The position numbers and the translations under genes are program-made. From contig CAZEXP010000009.1 of NCBI GenBank assembly GCA_964516845.1, positions 6,949 to 70,948 of the forward strand: 64,000 bases of DNA. Reading direction: 5' to 3'. Positions 8,154 to 17,245 of this stretch are shown piece by piece. The DNA is from JAPEKQ01 sp964516845. Its GTDB lineage: Bacteria; Joyebacterota; Joyebacteria; Joyebacterales; Joyebacteraceae. The number at the start of each line of letters is the position of its first letter. Position 1 is the stretch's first letter. Below the pieces are notes generated by a model that was not told the DNA's origin, did not search any database, and saw only the letters and a program-made list of their open reading frames with translations.

Positions 8154-11100
8154 CTACTTCAGAAGCACCATCATCCGACGCTCGGAGAAGTCGCCGGTGC
8201 TCATGCGATAGAAGTAGACACCGCTGGCAACCGAACGCCCCGCCTCGTCACGCCCGTCCCAGACCACACTGTGCGTGCCCGGTCCCTCGGGACCGTTCAC
8301 CAGCGTCCGGACGACGCGGCCGGCCATGTTGTAGACCTTGAGTGAGACATCGGCCTGCTCGGGCAGCGCGAAGGCGATGGTCGTCACCGGGTTGAACGGG
8401 TTCGGCGCGTTCTGGAGCAGCGCGAACTCGCGAGGCACGATCTCACCGGTGTCGTTGACGCCGGTGCTCGTGCTCGTCACGTTGACGTCATCGACGTACC
8501 ACCCCTCCTCGGAGACGTAGCCGTCCGAGACGAAGCGGAAGCGCACGATCGCGGTCTCGCCCTCGTACGCGGAGAGATCGAACGTCTCCAGCTGCCAACC
8601 ATGTGAACCCGACCAGCAGGGCGTACCCTCGGGCAGCGGGTTGGACGTGTTGTCGTTCTTCGAGTGGCTGTATCCGCCGACTGGAGCAAGGTTGGCCCAT
8701 GAACCGCCGCCGTTCGTCGAGATCTCAACGAGAGCGCAGTCCCACGCCAGCGAGGAGGACTCCTCCTCCGCGGCCAGCCAGTCCCAGAACGTCAGCTCGC
8801 CCTCGGCGCCGATGCAGAACGACGGAGTGTAGAGCGCGCCGTCGTCCGACGTGCCGTACGTCGCCGGGCCGCTGCCACCGAACTTCCAGCTGTGACCGGA
8901 CGTATGGTAGCGATAGGTCTCCACGTGCCACTCATCCGAGAATCCGGTGGTGATGTTCGAGTGCGTCCAGTCATCACCGCTCCCCTCGAAGTCCTCGTCG
9001 ATACCGCCGCCGACGCTGAGCGTGAAGTCCGTCGACGTCTCGTATCCGAGCGCCGTCGTGCAGTAGAGCGAGAGCACGACCTCGTATGGATCCGGCGAGG
9101 TCGGGAGAACGAGTACCGTGTAATCGGGCGTCACATCGGCGCTCCCGCCGGAACCGATGAGCGACGCTGTCGCCGTGTCCTGGTTGATCTGCACGTACGG
9201 GTCGCTCGTCGTCAGCACGGCGGTCACGCCGGCAGCCGACTTCGTGCCGCCGTTGGCGAGCGTCACCGTGATCTCAACGATCTCGCCCGGCTCGGCGCAG
9301 CCATTGCCGTTGCCCATCGCGTCATCGACGACGATGTTGCCGACCGTGAGGGACGGCGCGCCGACGACGATGCTGAAGCTGCTCACCCACGTACTGTCGC
9401 CATCCGTGGCCGTCAGCTCGAAGCTGACCGAGTGACCGTCCGGGCACGAACCGTCGATGCCGAAGTCGTAGTCCTCGAGACACGGCGAGACACCGCCCAC
9501 GAGGATGTCGCCGTACTCCTCGTACGCATCGATCATCATCACATAGGGATCAACGGTGCCGAGCGTGGCGGACACGCCGTAGGCCGGCTGGTTGCCGACG
9601 TTCTCGACGGATACGACCAGCTCGATCGTCTCCCCCGCATCGACCATCCCGTCGCCGTTGCCCGAGCTTCCGCCGGCGGTGTCGTCGTCCACCACGTGGC
9701 TGTCATAGGAGATATAGGGAGCGTCAGCGAGCGAGACCGTCGACGAGCCCTCGTGCGGGTAGTAGTCGTGCCTTGTGATCGTAACGCTCATCGCGCCCGC
9801 CGTCATCGGAGCGGGCGAAAGCGGGATCGAAACGAACCCGGAGGCGTTCGTGTAGTACGTCTCCGTCACGCCGTCGTCGGCCTTCGCGACGTGCACCAGC
9901 GCGTGATCCACCGCGCCGCCGCCCACACGGCTGACCGTCACGTCGAAGCTCGTCGAGCCGGCCGGGATGCTCCCGGCATACGAGGCGTCAAACGTCGCCG
10001 GCTCGCTGGTCCAGATGTCGACCGACGGATCACCCAGAATATTGTACATCTCGAAGTACCGGCGCGTGCTCCCGCCGCCGCTGTAGTGCGTGTAGAGGTG
10101 GTACATGGCCCTGTGGCTGATACCGCAGGCCCACGTGTAGTCCTCGCCGAAGAGCGCCTCGAACGTACCCTCCTCGAGAACGTCGTCCTCGTCCCAGTAC
10201 GACGTCACCGACGAGCCCCAGTAGACCATCGTGCCCTTGTCCGTCGCGTTGATCCACGTCTCGCCGAAGCAGGCTGAGCTGAACTGCCCCGTCAGGCACG
10301 AGTAGCTGTGAACGAGCGGCATCATGTCCGAGTTCGTCAGAGCGTTGACATTGGTCGCCGTGAACTGAGGGCCGTCCGCCCAGTACGTGACATCGCCGTG
10401 GCCGGAGTAGATGCCGATGCCGCGGCCGGCGTTGAACGCCGCGCTCACCTGAGCCGTCGTGGCGTTGTAGGTGTGCGAATACAGCTTCTGTGATGTGTAC
10501 CCGGCGGGATCGAGATACGCGCTGATGACCGAGTTGTGCGTCCCCTCGGAGACCGTGTAGTTGTCCTCGGAGGCCATGAAGACGGCATCTCTGATCCAAC
10601 CGGTACCGCTCGTCAGATCGAACGTCTCGTACTCCACCGTCTTGTTGACGAGGTTGGTCACCTGCGCCGCCGACGTGCACGAGAACCGGCCGACCCAGAT
10701 GTCCGGCTGCCAGTCGGAGCTTCCGTCCATCGTGACGTAATAGAGGTCGGTCGCCGGGCTGTTCGTCTGCGTGCCGGTCCAGTGGCTGATGTAGCCGGTG
10801 TCGCCCACGAGCAGCACGAACGTCGGCGGGACCGCCCACGTGTCGTACGCATCCTCAATGTAGGCCTTGATGTTCTCCTTCGTGTTGCCGCCGGGGATGT
10901 CCGAGGTTGCCACGACCGTGACGTCGTAGCCCTTCTCAGCCTTCCAGTCGGCCAGCGGCTGGATGGCGCTTTCGAAGTTGTCGTGCGTGACGATCAGATA
11001 GCCGATGGGAAGCGGGATGTCGTAGCGTCCCTCGAATGCGGTGTGATTGATGAAGATGTCGCGCGCGAGCTTCCCGACGTACGGGTTGGCGTAGCGCTCC

Positions 11101-11747
11101 ATCAGGGCGGCCGTCTGAAGCATGTCGCCACCCGCGAAGTTCACTTCAACGACGATGCGCGTCGCGTACTCGATGGTGCCCTCGGCCGGATCGTAGCGGA
11201 GCGGACTCACCGAGAGCTCCGCGAAGTCCATGCCGCGCAGGGTCCCACCGCTCGCGAGATCCGCCCAGACGTGCTCCGAGGCGGATGAGCTGTAATACGA
11301 GGCGTCGAGTGCGAACGGCGCGTTCTCGAGCGCGCCCGGGATCTTCTCGACGGGCGCCTGAAGCGGCGCAATGCGGTGCTCGATACCCAGCTCGGCAAGC
11401 GTCACGGCGCGCGTCTCGAGCACCGTCACCGTAACATCGGCGCGGGCGCCCACCGGAAGCTGCACGAGTTCACGCAGCACGGGAAGCGAGGCGCGACCGA
11501 TCTCGGTCGACACGCCACATCCCGGAGCGCTGATGCTCGTGAACGTCCCGCCGCGGGTCCCGGCCGTCTCGGCCGTGAATCCGTGCAGCGAAAGCTCGAG
11601 CGTGAGCCCCGTCTGATCGGAGCGCAGGATGCGGGTCGTCGGCGCGGTCGCAACGGAACCGTCCAGCGAGACCCAGTTGTCGGCGGCCGAAGCCATTCCG
11701 GCAACGAGCAAGAACGACAGGGCCAGAACAAGGAACGCATACCTCAT
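8154..11747 (-). CDS. Secreted gingipain-like cysteine protease (peptidase C25) with FlgD-type sorting domain
   Basis: A 1197-residue exported protein. Residues 1-21 form a signal peptide ending MASAADN. A C25 propeptide-like region (about 25-230) precedes the catalytic domain (about 245-580), with the catalytic pair His450 in IYSGHGD and Cys484 in HSYSCLTG; this 34-residue spacing is close to gingipain. Two CARDB/Ig-like modules (about 600-900) follow, then a jelly-roll-like adhesion module (DEDFEGSGDDW). The C-terminal beta-sandwich has the motifs LLQNAPNPFNP and GVYFYRM and ends RRMMVLLK, a FlgD-like or type-IX-like sorting tag. ATG at 11747 follows GGAGGGGGAG. A near-consensus promoter lies just upstream. 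Expected location is the cell surface or medium. Confidence 0.92.
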   Translation of the reverse strand: MRYAFLVLALSFLLVAGMASAADNWVSLDGSVATAPTTRILRSDQTGLTLELSLHGFTAETAGTRGGTFTSISAPGCGVSTEIGRASLPVLRELVQLPVGARADVTVTVLETRAVTLAELGIEHRIAPLQAPVEKIPGALENAPFALDASYYSSSASEHVWADLASGGTLRGMDFAELSVSPLRYDPAEGTIEYATRIVVEVNFAGGDMLQTAALMERYANPYVGKLARDIFINHTAFEGRYDIPLPIGYLIVTHDNFESAIQPLADWKAEKGYDVTVVATSDIPGGNTKENIKAYIEDAYDTWAVPPTFVLLVGDTGYISHWTGTQTNSPATDLYYVTMDGSSDWQPDIWVGRFSCTSAAQVTNLVNKTVEYETFDLTSGTGWIRDAVFMASEDNYTVSEGTHNSVISAYLDPAGYTSQKLYSHTYNATTAQVSAAFNAGRGIGIYSGHGDVTYWADGPQFTATNVNALTNSDMMPLVHSYSCLTGQFSSACFGETWINATDKGTMVYWGSSVTSYWDEDDVLEEGTFEALFGEDYTWACGISHRAMYHLYTHYSGGGSTRRYFEMYNILGDPSVDIWTSEPATFDASYAGSIPAGSTSFDVTVSRVGGGAVDHALVHVAKADDGVTETYYTNASGFVSIPLSPAPMTAGAMSVTITRHDYYPHEGSSTVSLADAPYISYDSHVVDDDTAGGSSGNGDGMVDAGETIELVVSVENVGNQPAYGVSATLGTVDPYVMMIDAYEEYGDILVGGVSPCLEDYDFGIDGSCPDGHSVSFELTATDGDSTWVSSFSIVVGAPSLTVGNIVVDDAMGNGNGCAEPGEIVEITVTLANGGTKSAAGVTAVLTTSDPYVQINQDTATASLIGSGGSADVTPDYTVLVLPTSPDPYEVVLSLYCTTALGYETSTDFTLSVGGGIDEDFEGSGDDWTHSNITTGFSDEWHVETYRYHTSGHSWKFGGSGPATYGTSDDGALYTPSFCIGAEGELTFWDWLAAEEESSSLAWDCALVEISTNGGGSWANLAPVGGYSHSKNDNTSNPLPEGTPCWSGSHGWQLETFDLSAYEGETAIVRFRFVSDGYVSEEGWYVDDVNVTSTSTGVNDTGEIVPREFALLQNAPNPFNPVTTIAFALPEQADVSLKVYNMAGRVVRTLVNGPEGPGTHSVVWDGRDEAGRSVASGVYFYRMSTGDFSERRMMVLLK

Positions 11748-11816
11748 GGTCTCCCCCTCCAGGAAGGTGTTGCGGCGTTGTCACTCTGTCGTCGGCGTAC
11801 ACATCTCCAATTTCGG

Positions 11817-11845
11817 ATTATAACACATAACTACAAGCATATCAA
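11817..11845 (-). promoter_or_regulatory. Strong promoter of the C25 protease gene
   Basis: Reading the minus strand: TTGATA (11845-11840), a 17-bp spacer, then a perfect TATAAT (11822-11817). Predicted transcription start is near 11810, giving a 5' leader of about 60 bases. This is the best promoter match I found in the window. Confidence 0.85.
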
Positions 11846-12021
11846 TGAGTTGCCTCGCGCCGGACCACGTCTCACACGAGAGTATTGACGGCCACCGTTC
11901 CACATGCAAGTATGGTGGAAGAGACTCACCTCCAGTCACCTGGGTTCTCATCTCTCTGAGACCACCTGCAGCGAGATGGTTCGCCCGTGAAGGCGCAGAC
12001 CATCGGTGATAATGGGCAATC

Positions 12022-13857
12022 ATGAACAACGACAGCAGAACCCGCGAAGAGCTACTGGCCGAGTTGGCCGAACTCAAAGAGCGACTCGAGCTCCTTGAGT
12101 CTCTCCCGCCTCCCGAGGCGAGTCGCTCGGTTCAGCTCGAGGATGATCTTCGCCTCGCAAGGACCCTGACCGAGGCTGCCGCCGACAATCTCGACACGCA
12201 CGCGGTCGCCAGCATCCTCGCACGCGAGGTCCAGACCGCCTTCAATGCCCGAGGCGCGAGTCTCTACATCACCTCGCCTGACGGAACAGAGCTCCAGATG
12301 CAGAGCGTCGGTCTCAAGCCCGGCCTCTCGAGCGGCGTCGAACGCGCCCTCGGAACGAGGATCCCACTCGTCCGGATCCCGCGGACCGCCGCGAGCTTGT
12401 ATTGGCGCGTCCTGGAGTCGCGGACGACACACGTCTACCGGCAGATGGACGAAATCGAGGCCGTGCTCCGGGAGTTTGGCGCAGCAACCCCGGACGGCCC
12501 CCCGAAGAGAGCTGCGGCAGAACGCACCTCGGTCGACCAGGTCATCAAACTCCTCGGCTACGAGTGCATCGTCCACGTGCCACTCATCGCACGCGGACGC
12601 GCTCTGGGACTCCTCGCGGTCTCCAGCGGCGACCAGTACCCGGAGGCCGACGTGGCGCGACTGACGTCGATAGGACACCAGGTAGCGAACCTCCTGGCGA
12701 CATTCCAGGCGGAACAGGATTGGGCACGCGAGCGGGACCGGGCGGACGCGCTGATATCGACGGCCGCAGGGTTTCTGCTCGTTCTCGACACGAATGGCCG
12801 CGTCCAGGCGATCAGCAATGACGGATGCGAGATCCTCGGACTCCCGGAGCGCAGCATCATTGGGCGCGACTGGGCGGAGTCGTTCGTTCCGGAGCGGGTC
12901 CGACAGAGCGCTGTCGCGAGGATATCCGCGATTCTCGATGGAGGGCCGGATGAGATCTTCGACGGCCATGCCCTCACGGCACGAGGAGACGAGCGCGTCG
13001 TCCGCTGGCGAACGACCGGGGTCCGCGGCTCCGGCGGGAAGGTGACATCGCTCCTGGCGACCGGCATCGATCTGACGCGCGTCATGCAGAGCGAGCAGCG
13101 GGAAGCGCACGCGAGGCGTCGCTTCCGAGCACTTCTCGAGAACTCGACCGATCTCACCGTTGTGCTTGATGCCGACGGCATCTTTACGTACGTCAGCCCG
13201 TCGGCCTCCGAGGTGCTCGGATTCACCCCGTCCGAGATGATGGGCACGCAGGCCGGCACCTATGTACACCCGGACGATGTCATGGAATTCAGCGATGCAC
13301 TCGCTGACGCAGCTTCGCAACCGGGCGTCTCGCGGAGCAACGGAATGCGGGTGAGAGCTAAGGACGGATCATGGAAGGTGCTCGAAGGACGTGCGAGTCA
13401 GCAGATGGACAACCCGCACATCAAGGGCCTCATCCTCAATCTTCGCGATGTGACCCACCGCGAGCGCATGGAGGGTTCGATCGAGAACTCGGCCGCCCGC
13501 TTCCGCGCGCTCATCGAGAACTCGCGGGAGCTCATGATGGTCCTGAGTCCCGAACTCGGGGTCCGCTACGCCAGTCCGGCCTGCTCGCGCGATCTCGGCT
13601 ATACGACAGGAGCGCTTCAAGGAGTGAGCTTCGAGGAACTCGTCCACGGCGAAGACCTCAACCGGGGGCTGTTCCAGCGCTCGGATGAGCGTGGCGGCGC
13701 ACCGATCGAGGCTCGGATGCGACTTCGGACGAACGATCGCCGATGGGTACGGTACGATGTGACCATCACCGAACTGCTGGAGCACCCTGCTGTCCAGGGA
13801 TTCATCATCAACGCCACGACGTGCGAGCCCGACGTGGAGGAACCAGGATCAGCCTAG
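12022..13857 (+). CDS. Orphan GAF-PAS-PAS-PAS sensor protein without output domain
   Basis: A 611-residue soluble protein. A short coiled coil (ELLAELAELKERLELLE) is followed by a GAF domain (about 45-235) and three PAS domains (about 240-355, 365-480 and 485-600). The second and third PAS modules open with the paired phrases FRALLENSTDLTVVLD and FRALIENSRELMMVLS, a sign of duplication. No histidine kinase, GGDEF, EAL, HTH or receiver domain follows: the protein stops 12 residues after the last PAS. It could be a sensory subunit working with an unlinked kinase, or a truncated kinase; no kinase remnant is visible downstream. Its stop overlaps the 3' end of the convergent radical-SAM gene by nine bases. 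Confidence 0.88.
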   Translation: MNNDSRTREELLAELAELKERLELLESLPPPEASRSVQLEDDLRLARTLTEAAADNLDTHAVASILAREVQTAFNARGASLYITSPDGTELQMQSVGLKPGLSSGVERALGTRIPLVRIPRTAASLYWRVLESRTTHVYRQMDEIEAVLREFGAATPDGPPKRAAAERTSVDQVIKLLGYECIVHVPLIARGRALGLLAVSSGDQYPEADVARLTSIGHQVANLLATFQAEQDWARERDRADALISTAAGFLLVLDTNGRVQAISNDGCEILGLPERSIIGRDWAESFVPERVRQSAVARISAILDGGPDEIFDGHALTARGDERVVRWRTTGVRGSGGKVTSLLATGIDLTRVMQSEQREAHARRRFRALLENSTDLTVVLDADGIFTYVSPSASEVLGFTPSEMMGTQAGTYVHPDDVMEFSDALADAASQPGVSRSNGMRVRAKDGSWKVLEGRASQQMDNPHIKGLILNLRDVTHRERMEGSIENSAARFRALIENSRELMMVLSPELGVRYASPACSRDLGYTTGALQGVSFEELVHGEDLNRGLFQRSDERGGAPIEARMRLRTNDRRWVRYDVTITELLEHPAVQGFIINATTCEPDVEEPGSA

Positions 13858-15564
13858 ATCGTAGGCGCGACGCAGCACTTCCCTACCCCTCCCCACGTCC
13901 ACCACCTCCCACGGAAAGACCTCTCCCGCGTCGCGCTCGCGGTGCACGAGCATCGTCAGGTCAACACCGGCTCTGCCCGCGGCCGCTTTCCACGGAACGT
14001 CCTCGAGCGCCACGAGACGGATCACCTCCGCAAGCTCCTCTCCGCCCCGCGCCAGCGCCGCTTCCCGCACCGCCTCTCGCGGACCCGCGCTCGTTGCCTG
14101 GACACCGAAGCCCGCCAGAAGCCTCCGGGTCTCGGATATCGCCCGGCGATGGTCCCGCTCCGGCGCCATGGCCGCCCACTGGAGCGGCGTCCTGGGCTTC
14201 GGGACGAACGGCGAGAGGCTCACCGAGAGCCGCGCCCCGTACGGGTGCACGGCCCCCTGGACGCGCTCGCAAAGCCGCGCGATGGCGACTGCCTCATCCT
14301 GTCCGCCTCCCGGAAGTCCGGTCATGAAATACGCGCGGACCTTCCTGATACCGTGCGACGCCAGTCGTCCGGCGACCTCGATGACGACGTCGTCCGTCAC
14401 GGACTTCCCGATCGACCGTCTCAGGTCCTCCGAACCGGCCTCGGGCGCGATCGTCGCCGTCCGCACGCCACACGCCGCGAGCAATCCAGCGACCTTCGGC
14501 GTGACGGCCTCCATGCGGAGCGACGAGATGTTGAGCTCCACATCGAGCGCTCGCATCGCCTCGAGGATTTCCACAATGTCGGGATGGTCGCCGAGCGCCG
14601 CGCTCACCAGACCGATGCGCCGCGTCACCTCGAGTCCTCGCATCACCGACGCAACGACCTCGTCGGCCGGCCGGAACCTCACCGGGCGATGGATCTCTCC
14701 CGCCGCGCAGAAGCGACACCCCCGCGCGCAGCCCCGCGAGATCTCCGTCAGGAACATGTTCTTGAAATAGGCGTCCGGCGAGACGCTCAGGCTCTCGGCC
14801 CAGCGGCCCGCCCATGGCGCCGGAGAGACCGGCGCTGATGACGGCAGCGAAGGAACGTAGACCCCGGGCAGTCCGGCCAGGGTCTCGAGGATCTCGCGTC
14901 TCCTCCCGCCCCCTGCTTCGCTCCCGTCTCCACTCCCCCTCGCAACGGTCTCGACGAAGGGCGCTATCAGCGCATCCGCATCCCCGATCAGGAAGGCATC
15001 GACGAACGGCGCGATCGGCGCCGGATTGAGATGCGCGCAGACACCGCCGACGACAACGAGCGGACTCCCCTCATCCCGCTCACGCGCCATGGGCGCCAGG
15101 CCACCGGCTGCGAGCATCCGGACGAGGTTGAAGTAGTCTCCCTCGAAGCTCACCGAGAACGCCACGATGTCGAACTCCGAGAGAGGGCGGCCGGTTTCGA
15201 GCGAACGCCCCACCTCCTCCGGGAAGCGGTCCTCCACGGGTGACTCCGGAGCAACACCCGCGAACCCGTCGCACTCGACCTTCGCCGACGCATGGGGCCA
15301 GAACGCGCGCTCACAGCTGACGCCGGGCGCGTCGCGAAACGCGCGCAGCGCGGCGTGCACGCCGAGGTTGCTCATGCCGATGGAGTACCTCTCGGGATAC
15401 GCCAGCACGACGGAGAGTTCCCGACCCTCGCGGTCGGTCACGAGCCGCGTTCCGGCGCGTGCGGGCTGCGCCCCGGCATCGCAGAACACCCGCTCATGCG
15501 AACGCAGCCACCGCTCCCGTTCGGGGAACGATGGCTGCGCCTTGTCGCTGGGATGGCGACGGGT
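13849..15564 (-). CDS. B12-binding-like radical SAM protein of unassigned function
   Basis: The product is about 572 residues. An N-terminal Rossmann-like region resembling cobalamin-binding folds (about 45-230, with YPERYSIGMSNLGVH and PLVVVGGVCAHLNP) precedes a radical SAM core. The iron-sulfur motif is SRGCARGCRFCAAG (CxxxCxxC), followed by TIAPEAGSEDLR and FMTGLPGGGQDE. This matches the uncharacterised radical-SAM family that is often fused to a DUF2344 domain, which is absent here. The GTG start (15567-15565) overlaps the TPR gene stop as GTGA, so translation is coupled and this is the last gene of the dcw transcript. The reaction and substrate are unknown; RNA or cofactor modification is a guess. 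No terminator separates it from the convergent sensor gene. Confidence 0.85.
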   Translation of the reverse strand, partial: TRRHPSDKAQPSFPERERWLRSHERVFCDAGAQPARAGTRLVTDREGRELSVVLAYPERYSIGMSNLGVHAALRAFRDAPGVSCERAFWPHASAKVECDGFAGVAPESPVEDRFPEEVGRSLETGRPLSEFDIVAFSVSFEGDYFNLVRMLAAGGLAPMARERDEGSPLVVVGGVCAHLNPAPIAPFVDAFLIGDADALIAPFVETVARGSGDGSEAGGGRRREILETLAGLPGVYVPSLPSSAPVSPAPWAGRWAESLSVSPDAYFKNMFLTEISRGCARGCRFCAAGEIHRPVRFRPADEVVASVMRGLEVTRRIGLVSAALGDHPDIVEILEAMRALDVELNISSLRMEAVTPKVAGLLAACGVRTATIAPEAGSEDLRRSIGKSVTDDVVIEVAGRLASHGIRKVRAYFMTGLPGGGQDEAVAIARLCERVQGAVHPYGARLSVSLSPFVPKPRTPLQWAAMAPERDHRRAISETRRLLAGFGVQATSAGPREAVREAALARGGEELAEVIRLVALEDVPWKAAAGRAGVDLTMLVHRERDAGEVFPWEVVDVGRGREVLRRAYDLG

Positions 15565-17225
15565 CACGCTCGGACGTTCCTGAGCTCACGGCGTGTCGGT
15601 GTCCAGCTGGAGAGCTGCGCTCTCGCGATCGGATTACGCGCGTCGATCTCGAGCACCTGTCGGAACTGCTCGTCGGCCTCCGTGCTGCGATCGACCCTCC
15701 GATAGGTCAGACCGAGTGTCAACCGCGCCTCCACGTAGTCCGCGTTGATCTCGACGGCGCGCTCCAGCTCCGCTATGGCCTCCGCGTACCGCTCTCCCAC
15801 GATGAGCCGGTCGGCGAGTTCGCGATGCAGATCGGCATAGCCCGGCCTGAGCGTCAGCGCCTTCGCGAGGTGTTCGATCGCCTCATCCTCTCTGCCGAGA
15901 TGCGCCAGCACGCGCCCGATGGCGACGTGCGCCTCGGCGTACTCCTCGTTGATCGACAGCGCCCTTGACAGCGCCTCCTCGGCTTCCGCGTAGCGCTCGC
16001 GCGCGAGGAAGGCGACGCCGAGACCACAGTGGAGATCCGCGTACTCCGGGTTCTTGATGATGGCCGCCCGGTACCGGTCGATGGCCGCATCGTAGTCCCC
16101 GCTCTCGAGCAGCACCTCAGCCGGGATACCCGGCATGCTGCTCCAGAATGAGACATCCTCGAAGGCGACCTTGAACGCGCCGATGGCTTCATCCGTGTCC
16201 CCGGCGGCGAGATCGTTCATCCCGAGATAGTAGTGCGCGAGCGGGTACGACGGACAGGCCTTGACGACCGTCTCGAGTTCCGCGCGTGACTCGTCCATCA
16301 TCCCACGCTTGAAGTAGGCGATGCCGAGATAGCACCGCAGATCCCAGTAGTCCGCCCGATGCCCGACGCCTCGCTTGAGGGTTTCGCACGCCTCCTTGTA
16401 GCGTCCGACCTTGAGCAGATAGACGCCACGGAAGAACAGCGCGTCGACGTACTTCGGGTTGATCTCAAGCGCGCGATCGAGCTCGGAGATGGCCTCGTCG
16501 AAGCGCTCCATCTCACCGTACGCTATGGCAAGGCGGCATCGGATGTCCGGGTACTTCGGCTTGATGCGAACGGCCTCCTCGAAGCTCGCGACCGCCTCAT
16601 CGGCGTTGCCGGAGTTGTACGCGGACACGGCGGCATTGAGGAGATCCTTGAACTCCTCCTTGCCCACGGCCGCGCCCCGGAGTTCGTCGTACGGGTACCT
16701 GAGATACTGCTGGCACGCCTCCGCCAGATGCGGGGTCTCCGGAACCGGGATGTCGAGACCAAGCTTCGTCGCCCGCTCGAACGCTCGACAGGCATCATCC
16801 GTTCGCCCCGCTTGTGAGAGCACGATCGCGAGATAGCAGTACGCCTCCATGTAGTCCGGGTTGATCTCGATAGCCCGCTCGAGCGAGGTCGTGGCTTCGT
16901 CGTGCCGGCCCTGCTTCTCGTAGATCACGCCCAGGTGATAGTGAAGGTCGGGGTAGCGCTCGTTCTCCTCGATCGCTCTCTTGAACTGTGCTTCGGCCGC
17001 AGGCAGATCACCACGCCTGTAGAACGCGAATCCGAGGTGCGCGTGCGTCTCGGCCGCGTAGAACAGCCCCAGCTGATAGTAGGGGTCCGACGGGGTCCTC
17101 GACTCCGCGATCGCCGACTCGAATTCCACGACCGCCTTGTCGTACTCGCCCCGGTTGTAGTGCTCGATCCCCCTGTTGTAGTGATCGCTCTCACCAAGAC
17201 CGAACAGTTTCGTGAAGAGCGACAT
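15564..17225 (-). CDS. Cytoplasmic TPR-repeat protein downstream of ftsZ
   Basis: A 553-residue protein made almost wholly of tetratricopeptide repeats. About a dozen 34-residue units are visible (for example AIEINPDYMEAYCYLAIVL and ALEINPKYVDALFFRGVYL), in two blocks separated by a less regular segment near residues 165-195. No signal peptide, lipobox or membrane helix is present. It starts 20 bases after the ftsZ stop and ends overlapping the radical-SAM gene by four bases, so it is translated with both. TPR arrays bind partner proteins; a division-related scaffold or an assembly partner for the radical-SAM enzyme are both possible. Neither is shown by the sequence. Confidence 0.88.
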   Translation of the reverse strand: MSLFTKLFGLGESDHYNRGIEHYNRGEYDKAVVEFESAIAESRTPSDPYYQLGLFYAAETHAHLGFAFYRRGDLPAAEAQFKRAIEENERYPDLHYHLGVIYEKQGRHDEATTSLERAIEINPDYMEAYCYLAIVLSQAGRTDDACRAFERATKLGLDIPVPETPHLAEACQQYLRYPYDELRGAAVGKEEFKDLLNAAVSAYNSGNADEAVASFEEAVRIKPKYPDIRCRLAIAYGEMERFDEAISELDRALEINPKYVDALFFRGVYLLKVGRYKEACETLKRGVGHRADYWDLRCYLGIAYFKRGMMDESRAELETVVKACPSYPLAHYYLGMNDLAAGDTDEAIGAFKVAFEDVSFWSSMPGIPAEVLLESGDYDAAIDRYRAAIIKNPEYADLHCGLGVAFLARERYAEAEEALSRALSINEEYAEAHVAIGRVLAHLGREDEAIEHLAKALTLRPGYADLHRELADRLIVGERYAEAIAELERAVEINADYVEARLTLGLTYRRVDRSTEADEQFRQVLEIDARNPIARAQLSSWTPTRRELRNVRA

Positions 17226-17245
17226 GGGCTCCTCCTTCTAGGATG

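Noticed and set aside
11885..11916. TTGACG and TATGGT upstream of the orphan GAF/PAS gene as a promoter
   Set aside because: The spacer is 20 bp, outside the usual 16-18, and the -10 box matches poorly.
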